From Chloroflexota bacterium (GTDB lineage: Bacteria > Chloroflexota > Dehalococcoidia > Tepidiformales > Tepidiformaceae), in NCBI GenBank assembly GCA_021823905.1, contig JAKALX010000025.1:1-16773 (forward strand): a DNA stretch of 16,773 nucleotides, written 5' to 3'. The notes beneath the pieces were generated by a model that saw only the letters and a program-made list of their open reading frames with translations, had not been told where the DNA came from and searched no databases. Shown piece by piece: positions 10,127 to 15,435 of this stretch (positions within the stretch are counted from its first letter, which is position 1; every line of letters starts with the position of its first letter). Position numbers and translations under genes: made by a program.

Positions 10127-12201
10127 TGCCCGACATCAAGGAGGCCCTCGAACGCCTCCGTCCTGCGCTCGGCGGTCGAGCCGACACGCTGTGGGCCCTG
10201 TACCTCTCCTCGGACAGAGAGGGTCGCGAGGAGCTGGAGCAGCACATCCGCCTCCTGGACCTCAAGCTCAACCGCACCGGGCCCAGCGCCGGGCCACCGC
10301 CGCTGCCTCCCCCCGATTCCGTCCTCCTGGACGGGTGGCTGCGGCTCGGCGAGGTGGTCTACCCGAGCCGGACACCCACACCGTTCGGCATCGAACCCGG
10401 TGAGCTGATCCAGCACATGGCGATCTTCGGCCGGTCCGGCGCCGGCAAGACCAATACGGTGCTCAGCCTCCTTCGAGGCCTGATGGAAAAGAGGCTCCCC
10501 TTCCTGATCTTCGACTGGAAGCGCAACTACCGCGACCTCCTGGCGGCGGGCTGGGTTGCGGAGGGCGAGGTGGCGGCCCTTACGGTGGGCCGCGACCTCG
10601 CGCCACTCCGCCTCAACCCACTGCGGCCGCCGCCAGGGACCGAGCCGCGGACGTGGCTCAAGAAGCTCATCGAGATCATCGCCCACGCCTATTTCCTCGG
10701 CGAGGGCGTCATGTACCTGCTCCAGGAGGCCATCGATACCTGTTACCGGCAAACCGGCGTCTACGACGGTGGGACCGTTTACCCGACCTTTCACGATGTC
10801 CACACCTATCTGCGGGCAAAGCGGGTGAACGGCCGGGAAGCAAACTGGATGGCCTCGACCCTGCGTGCCGTAGGGTCGCTGACCTACGGGCCGATGGGTG
10901 AGACGGTTTGCGCCCGGGAGTCCACGGACCTCGGAAGTCTGCTCAAGCGGAAGGTCATCCTCGAGCTCGACGCTCTCACGGATGCAGACAAGGTATTCGT
11001 CGTCGAGGCGATGCTCCTCTTCATTCATCACCTGCGGCTGGCGGACGGCGAGCGCGAGAAGCTCAAGCACGTGATCCTCGTCGAGGAGGCGCACCATGTA
11101 TTCCTCAAGGCCAAGCAGGAAGCATCGGGCGGCGAGCCGATCACCGACGTCATCCTGCGGGAGATTCGCGAGCTGGGAGAGGCCGTGGTGCTCGTGGATC
11201 AGCACCCCTCGCAGATCGCCATCACCGCTCTCGGCAACACGTACTGCACGATCGCCATGAACCTCAAGCACCGTGCCGACGTCAACACGGTGGCCGACGC
11301 GTGCCTCCTGGAGCCCGAACAGAAGGAGCACCTTGGGCGGTTGCCGGTGGGGTATGCGGTGGTGAAGCTGCAGGACCGTTGGACGTCGCCGTTCATCGTT
11401 AGGTTCCCTCATGTGCGGATGGACAAGGGGAGCGTGTCGGATGCAAGACTGGCGGCTCTGCTGGGCGGGGCCGAGCCAGGAGCCGGGAACACGCGGTCTC
11501 AGGGCGCTCAAGTCGTGTCGGGAGGTGTTCCTGATGTTCCGGAGGTGCCTAAACCGGCTCCGGTGCACGTCGAGAACGTCGATGCGGCGGACCTGCTCCG
11601 GCTCCTCCGGGATGTCGCCCTGCACCCCGCGTGCGGGGTGACGGACCGCTACCACCGGTTGGAGCTGTCCCGGCGCCGGGGTACGGCGCTCAAGAAGCGC
11701 CTTGTCAGCGAGGGGATCGCTCGCGAGGTCGATGTCGCGCTACCGGGGGGCCGGGTGACGCTCCTGGAGCCCACCGTTGGAGGATGGGAGCATCTGGGCC
11801 AGGGTCTGCCATCGCGGCGTGAAGGCGGCGTCGTGCACCGGTTCTGGGTGGAGCGGATCGCTGTGGCCTTTCGCGCAAGGGGTTTTGTCGTCGAGACGGA
11901 GGTCGCAGCCGGCGAAGGAAGGTCGTTGGACATTGTCGCTCGCAAGGGTGGCGATGAGGTCGCGGTCGAGGTCGAGGTGAGCGGACGGCGTCTTGCAGAC
12001 AGCGTGGAGAAGCTTGGAGTGCACGCGGCGGGTCGCAAGGTCCTGGCTTGTGCGTCCACGGAGGTGCTGACGCGAGCACGCACGCTCGTCGCGTCAAGAG
12101 GGAGTCCCGCGATCCAGGCACTGCACACGTGGGCGCTGGTAGCCGGTGCCAAGACAAACGCGCCTGATGCCGGTGACGCGAAGGAGACATCAGCCTCGTA
12201 G
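10123..12201 (+). CDS. HerA/DUF87-type DNA translocase fused to a winged helix and PD-(D/E)XK-like nuclease, 692 aa
   Basis: About residues 80-440 form a HerA/FtsK-superfamily ATPase: Walker A GRSGAGKT at 103-110, a following FDWKRNY strand, Walker B VILVEEAHH at 317-325 (EEAH is typical of HerA/DUF87), then a VVLVDQHPSQIA sensor region. About 485-560 look like a winged helix (TDRYHRLELSRRRGTALKKR...VTLLEPT). About 575-690 look like a PD-(D/E)XK domain: HRFWVERIAVAF helix, D603 in SLDIVARK, E616 and E618 in VAVEVEVS. HerA enzymes pump DNA and usually work with a separate NurA nuclease; here the nuclease appears to be on the same chain. Possible roles are DNA processing, transfer or packaging. 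The start at 10123 overlaps the upstream stop. 12202-12399 holds no gene. Confidence 0.9.
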   Translation: MMPDIKEALERLRPALGGRADTLWALYLSSDREGREELEQHIRLLDLKLNRTGPSAGPPPLPPPDSVLLDGWLRLGEVVYPSRTPTPFGIEPGELIQHMAIFGRSGAGKTNTVLSLLRGLMEKRLPFLIFDWKRNYRDLLAAGWVAEGEVAALTVGRDLAPLRLNPLRPPPGTEPRTWLKKLIEIIAHAYFLGEGVMYLLQEAIDTCYRQTGVYDGGTVYPTFHDVHTYLRAKRVNGREANWMASTLRAVGSLTYGPMGETVCARESTDLGSLLKRKVILELDALTDADKVFVVEAMLLFIHHLRLADGEREKLKHVILVEEAHHVFLKAKQEASGGEPITDVILREIRELGEAVVLVDQHPSQIAITALGNTYCTIAMNLKHRADVNTVADACLLEPEQKEHLGRLPVGYAVVKLQDRWTSPFIVRFPHVRMDKGSVSDARLAALLGGAEPGAGNTRSQGAQVVSGGVPDVPEVPKPAPVHVENVDAADLLRLLRDVALHPACGVTDRYHRLELSRRRGTALKKRLVSEGIAREVDVALPGGRVTLLEPTVGGWEHLGQGLPSRREGGVVHRFWVERIAVAFRARGFVVETEVAAGEGRSLDIVARKGGDEVAVEVEVSGRRLADSVEKLGVHAAGRKVLACASTEVLTRARTLVASRGSPAIQALHTWALVAGAKTNAPDAGDAKETSAS

Positions 12202-12399
12202 CCGTGGCTGTGGGAGCTGTGCGATCCTGCCCCGTGTGGAGATTCTTATCCGTGCGACCGCCATGCTCCTCACCGTTTCAGCGCGAGCAGGATTGCAAGG
12301 CGCTGTGGGACGGCAAGCGGAGGCCGGTCAGGGCCGTTCCACAGGGCCGGCAGCTTCCATAGCCAGGGAGTTAGCAGACAGGGGATCACGGTGGCCCGT

Positions 12400-12771
12400 C
12401 TATGAGGACTCGTCCAAGGTTCGCTGCCCGACCGCCGCCATGTGGGAGTCCCGGCTGAACTGCTGCCGCACGCGCCAGATCCGGACGAGGACCTCGACGT
12501 TCTCCTGCAGCCTTGGGACCGGGTTGAGCAGCGTCTCGCACGAGTTGACCAGTCCGACCAGGTGGCGGTCGGCGAGCGCGACCGCGTGCCGCGAGATCGT
12601 CCTCTCGGTCAGATTGAGGTAGGAAAGACGGCGCTGGGCGGTCCGGAGGGCGACCGGCGCCCGCTCCACGACGTAGATCTGCTCGAGGAGCAGGAAGTCC
12701 AGCGGTGTAAGAGCCTCAAGGAGATACTCCCAGTCAGCCTCGTCCATGCTGAAATCGTCCTGTTCGTCCAT
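12400..12771 (-). CDS. Winged-helix-like regulator, 123 aa
   Basis: Two starts are possible: the ATG at 12771, chosen because GGTGATC lies 3 nt upstream, or the GTG at 12780, which overlaps the upstream TGA (GTGA) and gives 126 aa. An acidic start (MDEQDDFSMDEADWEYL) is followed by a helical core in which APVALRTAQRRLSYL and LTERTISRHAVALADRHLV form a probable helix-turn-helix with recognition helix TISRHAVAL. No ligand domain. Last gene of the 15301-12400 operon, convergent with the HerA gene. A candidate for binding one of the palindromic operators, but not shown. Confidence 0.7.
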   Translation of the reverse strand: MDEQDDFSMDEADWEYLLEALTPLDFLLLEQIYVVERAPVALRTAQRRLSYLNLTERTISRHAVALADRHLVGLVNSCETLLNPVPRLQENVEVLVRIWRVRQQFSRDSHMAAVGQRTLDESS

Positions 12772-12776
12772 TTTGA

Positions 12777-13403
12777 TCACCCTTCAGTCGGTGCGTCGCC
12801 CCGTGGGGCGCTCAAGTAGTCACCACTGTCGACCGCGTCCAGGAGATCGACCGCGGAATCGACGTCGTCCCGCCGGCGGAAATCCTCCAGGCGGTCGGCC
12901 ATGGCCTTCGGGTCGTGCCGGACCTCACCGTTCTGGATGAGCAACTCCGGCACGCGGACGGGGCCGTCGATTGCCGCGTGGAAGACGCAACGGGGCGCCA
13001 TCACGCTCGCCTTGAGGAGAAAGCGAATTACGAGTCGGAGGTCGCTGCGCAGGTCGGAGACCTCGCTCTGGCCTGCGAGAAGGCACTCGCTTCCGTAGAG
13101 CCCTCCCGGCACCCGAGCGGCGAGCTTGGCACGCACGAGATCCTCCCATCTCCATCCCCGGTCGACGAGCATCTCGACGTGCCGCTCCATCTCGGTCACG
13201 CTGAGCGACTCCGGCAGCGCACTGTCGGCGAAGAGCTGAGGCCACCGCGGCTCATAGGTGAAGCGGAGGAAGCCGAGCTGGCCCTTGTGGAAGTACTGAC
13301 GGAGATTGGTGCGCTTCTGCAGAGCGTCGATGTCCGCCCACTCCTCCTCCGAGATGGCACTCTCGCCGTCGTCCTCGACCCAGTAGGTGATGGTCTGGCT
13401 CAT
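12777..13403 (-). CDS. Unknown protein, 208 aa
   Basis: The ATG at 13403 overlaps the upstream TGA (ATGA), and the gene ends in a GTGA overlap with the next, so it is in the middle of a tightly coupled trio. Acidic N-terminus (YWVEDDGESAISEEEWADID), a middle section with FLRFTYEPRWPQLF, and a helical C-terminal part with LRSDLRLVIRFLLKASVMAP and DRLEDFRRRDDVDSAVDLL. No cysteine motif, Walker motif or membrane segment. The coupling to two HTH proteins suggests a regulatory partner. Function unknown. Confidence 0.75.
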   Translation of the reverse strand: MSQTITYWVEDDGESAISEEEWADIDALQKRTNLRQYFHKGQLGFLRFTYEPRWPQLFADSALPESLSVTEMERHVEMLVDRGWRWEDLVRAKLAARVPGGLYGSECLLAGQSEVSDLRSDLRLVIRFLLKASVMAPRCVFHAAIDGPVRVPELLIQNGEVRHDPKAMADRLEDFRRRDDVDSAVDLLDAVDSGDYLSAPRGDAPTEG

Positions 13404-13705
13404 GTGGCCACCTCGGCAAGCTCCCTGTGCCGCGCTGTCGGGTGAGCGGCGACTTTCGCGCGGACGTTCTCGGCGCGGCTGTCAAGAAACACCGCCGTGA
13501 ACCAGAACCGCTGCTCGATGACCTTCATGCAGTCCCATACGGTGGAGACGGGGATCTTCGTCCTATGCGAGATCTGGGCCAGCGGCATTCTGGCGTTCTC
13601 TCGCAAGCAGGCGAGGATGCGCTCCATGCGTTCGCTCCGCTGCGCCGGCTTCTCCCACCACAGCCTCTTCTCGTCAGACCACGTCGTCCAATTTGGTTCA
13701 CTCAT
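13400..13705 (-). CDS. Lrp/AsnC-like helix-turn-helix protein A, 101 aa
   Basis: The ATG at 13705 follows GGAGGTG. After MSEPNWTTWSDEKRLWW comes the HTH: ERMERILACLRENARMPLAQ, then ISHRTKIPVSTVWDCMKVIE. This resembles the DNA-binding half of Lrp-type regulators without the ligand-binding RAM domain. It is one of three paralogues in this operon (with 13698-14126 and 15011-15301); this copy has the most diverged recognition helix. Its start overlaps the preceding gene's end. It is coupled by ATGA to the 208-aa gene. A start-only remnant of a near relative lies at 14170-14253. Confidence 0.8.
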   Translation of the reverse strand: MSEPNWTTWSDEKRLWWEKPAQRSERMERILACLRENARMPLAQISHRTKIPVSTVWDCMKVIEQRFWFTAVFLDSRAENVRAKVAAHPTARHRELAEVAT

Positions 13706-14126
13706 GGGGCACCTCCGCTCCCGCACACGTCGCACCGGGAGCCATCCCGGCAGGTGGATGGCTCCCGGATATCACCTCACCTGCCTCCGGTGGGCTCTCG
13801 GGTCGGGCCTCCGCTCCGGCAGGAGCGGACGGCACCGGCAGTCGCGAAACGCTCGCACTAACGAGTTCGACGACAAGGGCCGGGGGCTCAAGCGCGGGCC
13901 GGGCCTCGAAGGTCACGCCAAGCGCGTACCAGTAGCGGAGGAACGTGATCATCCGCGAGACGGTGGACGGGTGAATGAGCGTCTCCTTGGCGATGTCGGA
14001 AACCCGCATCCGGGCATCCCTCTCCAGGCAGTCAAGCACTCGTTCGAGCCTCTCCCGGTTGGTCGCCGGTCTCTGCGTCCAGCGCGCCGCACCCTGGCCC
14101 TGCGTTTCCGTGTATGTCTCTTCCAT
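13698..14126 (-). CDS. Lrp/AsnC-like helix-turn-helix protein B, 142 aa
   Basis: The ATG at 14126 follows GGAGG. The HTH is at about residues 20-65: TNRERLERVLDCLERDARMR, then VSDIAKETLIHPSTVSRMIT and a Tyr/Trp-rich helix (RYWYALGV). The second half is Pro/Ala/Glu-rich. The last 25 or so residues are encoded by the leader stem-loop and ribosome site of the next gene, and that tail (GSHPPAGMAP...) resembles the tail of the 252-aa protein because both are read from copies of the same leader. It ends 8 nt inside the 13705 gene. Confidence 0.75.
   Translation of the reverse strand: MEETYTETQGQGAARWTQRPATNRERLERVLDCLERDARMRVSDIAKETLIHPSTVSRMITFLRYWYALGVTFEARPALEPPALVVELVSASVSRLPVPSAPAGAEARPESPPEAGEVISGSHPPAGMAPGATCAGAEVPHE
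13717..13768 (-). promoter_or_regulatory. Three-arm leader stem-loop, upstream of HTH gene A
   Basis: On the minus strand CCGGGAGCCATCC (13768-13756) pairs perfectly over 13 bp with GGATGGCTCCCGG (13747-13735). GCTCCCG of the second arm (13742-13736) can alternatively pair with CGGGAGC (13723-13717), directly adjacent to GGAGGTG. It is translated as part of the gene B tail. Confidence 0.7.
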
Positions 14127-14138
14127 GGGGACGCCTCC

Positions 14139-14191
14139 GCCCCAGGCGCATCGCTCGCCGGGAGCCGTCCTACGATGGAGACGGCTCCCGG
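14139..14191 (-). promoter_or_regulatory. Three-arm leader stem-loop, upstream of HTH gene B
   Basis: On the minus strand CCGGGAGCCGTC (14191-14180) pairs with GACGGCTCCCGG (14169-14158), 12 bp perfect. CCCGGCG can alternatively pair with CGCC-T-GGG downstream (bulged). The remnant frame's TAG (14172-14170) lies in the loop. The third base pair from the loop differs from 13717-13768 on both arms (G-C against A-T). Confidence 0.65.
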
Positions 14192-14253
14192 GCCCAGGCG
14201 GGCCGTGCGGCCCTCTCAGTTCGGAGGTGGGTCGGCCAATTTGCTTCGTTCAT
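14170..14253 (-). pseudogene. Truncated start of an HTH gene copy, 27 codons
   Basis: The start region is nearly the same as that of HTH gene A at 13705: the same GGAGGTGCCCCATG context, then MNEANWPT against MSEPNWTT, after which similarity stops and TAG ends the frame in the loop of the next leader. It overlaps the 252-aa gene's stop (ATGA). Most likely a gene beginning left by recombination between leaders; a leader peptide controlling gene B is an alternative. Confidence 0.5.
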
Positions 14254-15008
14254 GGGGCACCTCCGCTCCGGACCTCGTCGGGTCGGGAACCGTCTCCGGG
14301 GGGTGGATGGCTCCCGCTACCGGTCACGGCCTGAGGACTCGGCACCGAAGCGTGAGAATTGAGCTGTGCCGCCAGGTCGGCAAGGTGGGTGGCGGGCGTC
14401 TCGCCAAGGTTGAATAGGGCTTTGCACGCTCGGCAGCGGTAGATCTCGCGTCCCATCCCAGTGGAGGCGTCCCAGGCGAAGCCGACCTTTAGGGCGCGAA
14501 ACTGTCGGCTGCTGTTGGGACACGCCGTACGATAGCCGTTGGGGTTGCCAGGGACGCCCGAGGTTTCATGCCGCCGGACCTTGCGCCGGTACCACCGCCC
14601 ATTCTTCGAAAGGGTCCGCTTGGTCTTGCGCCACACCTGGTTGTGCTCGATCGTGCTCGCCAGCTCTGGATCCACCTGACGCGTTGAATGGCGCGACAGG
14701 CGCTGATCGAAGGGACCCAGGTACAGGCTCGAGCGATCCCGGAGAATGTCCTCCGGGGTCTCGTTGAACTCGTGGTCCGGTCCGTAGCGCAGCACCCCGG
14801 TGTGCTTCTCGATGAACCGGAAGAGGGCGACCATCTCCTCGAAGGTAAAGAAGACGTGCTCGCAGGTAGCGAGCTTGGTGGAGATGGTGCGTTGCCCGAC
14901 GAAGAACTGCTCAAGCAGCCGAGGGTATGCGGCGAGCTCGCGGGCGAGAAGCTCATGGAGCTGTGTGTCGGTCAGGGTGTCGGTGACCAGCTGAAGGTAC
15001 TCCCCCAT
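14250..15008 (-). CDS. Unknown protein with a C-terminal zinc-knuckle-like segment, 252 aa
   Basis: The ATG at 15008 has GGGGGTG at 6-nt spacing; the GTG at 15017 overlaps the upstream stop and would add three residues. The N-terminal 110 residues are helical (YLQLVTDTLTDTQLHELLAR, FFTFEEMVALFRFIEKHTG). The middle is basic (TKRTLSKNGRWYRRKVRRHE). Toward the end, ACPNSSR and YRCRACKALFNLG suggest an incomplete zinc-binding unit (one clear CxxC). The last 25 or so residues (GSHPPPGDGSRPDEV...) are translated leader sequence of the next gene start. The basic stretch plus cysteines suggests nucleic-acid binding. No family recognised. Confidence 0.7.
   Translation of the reverse strand: MGEYLQLVTDTLTDTQLHELLARELAAYPRLLEQFFVGQRTISTKLATCEHVFFTFEEMVALFRFIEKHTGVLRYGPDHEFNETPEDILRDRSSLYLGPFDQRLSRHSTRQVDPELASTIEHNQVWRKTKRTLSKNGRWYRRKVRRHETSGVPGNPNGYRTACPNSSRQFRALKVGFAWDASTGMGREIYRCRACKALFNLGETPATHLADLAAQLNSHASVPSPQAVTGSGSHPPPGDGSRPDEVRSGGAP
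14271..14316 (-). promoter_or_regulatory. Leader stem-loop, upstream of the truncated HTH start
   Basis: On the minus strand CGGGAGCCATC (14316-14306) pairs with GACGGTTCCCG (14294-14284), with one G-U and one A-C mismatch. GACC (14284-14281) can pair with GGTC (14274-14271) before the GGAGGTG site. Its stem has decayed compared with the leaders of active genes. Confidence 0.5.
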
Positions 15009-15010
15009 CG

Positions 15011-15301
15011 TCAGCACCCCCGTTCGGGCTGGCCGTCGGCCGGGGTTGGCGTTGCCTGCAGGGGCGTGGGGGCGACGTCAATCGGAAGCACCATGAACCG
15101 GTAGTACAGGCGGATCACCCTGATTGCGTGAGAGACCGTCGACGGCGGGATGAGCGTTCGTCTGGCGATCGTGCGGACCTGCGCCCTGGCATCCTGCCTG
15201 AGGCAGGCCAGAACACGCTCGATGCGTTCCCTGTTGGTCGTTGGCTTCTCGGACCACGGTTCAGTTGCAACGGTCACCTGAGCTGCGCTGTCTCTGTCCA
15301 T
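15011..15301 (-). CDS. Lrp/AsnC-like helix-turn-helix protein C, 96 aa
   Basis: The ATG at 15301 follows GGAGGT with 5-nt spacing. The HTH is at about residues 25-65: TNRERIERVLACLRQDARAQ, then VRTIARRTLIPPSTVSHAIR and VIRLYYRFMVLPI. Closely similar to protein B, less so to A. Only a short Pro/Thr-rich tail follows, so it is essentially a bare DNA-binding domain. It is the first gene of the operon running to 12400. I see no TATA box in the 134 bp before it, so transcription may start further upstream or in an atypical promoter. Confidence 0.8.
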   Translation of the reverse strand: MDRDSAAQVTVATEPWSEKPTTNRERIERVLACLRQDARAQVRTIARRTLIPPSTVSHAIRVIRLYYRFMVLPIDVAPTPLQATPTPADGQPERGC

Positions 15302-15318
15302 GGGATACCTCCGCCCCT

Positions 15319-15365
15319 GGCTCTTGCCCGGCCGGGAGCCGTCCCGGAAGGTTGATGGCTCCCGG
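15319..15365 (-). promoter_or_regulatory. Three-arm leader stem-loop, upstream of HTH gene C
   Basis: On the minus strand CCGGGAGCCATC (15365-15354) pairs with GACGGCTCCCGG (15343-15332) with a single A-C mismatch. GGCTC (15340-15336) can pair instead with GAGCC (15323-15319) ahead of GGAGGT. Confidence 0.6.
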
Positions 15366-15394
15366 CGAATCAGGCGGGGGTGTTGGAGCCCGTT

Positions 15395-15420
15395 CAGAAT
15401 GTTGCCGGGCCGACATTCTG
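15395..15420 (-). terminator. Hairpin after the Cys-rich protein gene
   Basis: CAGAATGT and ACATTCTG are perfect 8-bp arms around a 10-nt GC-rich loop, 15 nt past the stop at 15436. It has no clear T-tract. It could end the upstream transcript or be part of the next leader. Confidence 0.45.
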
Positions 15421-15435
15421 TGCAGGGCTCCTTTC

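Noticed and set aside
9958..11655. Long minus-strand open frame (565 codons) opposite the HerA-like gene
   Set aside because: Antisense shadow with no ribosome site or motif; the plus strand carries Walker A and B and an operon overlap.
720..15365. Integron attC sites
   Set aside because: The stems lie upstream of ribosome sites, share a third pairing segment, and no integrase is encoded. Kept only as a loose cassette analogy.
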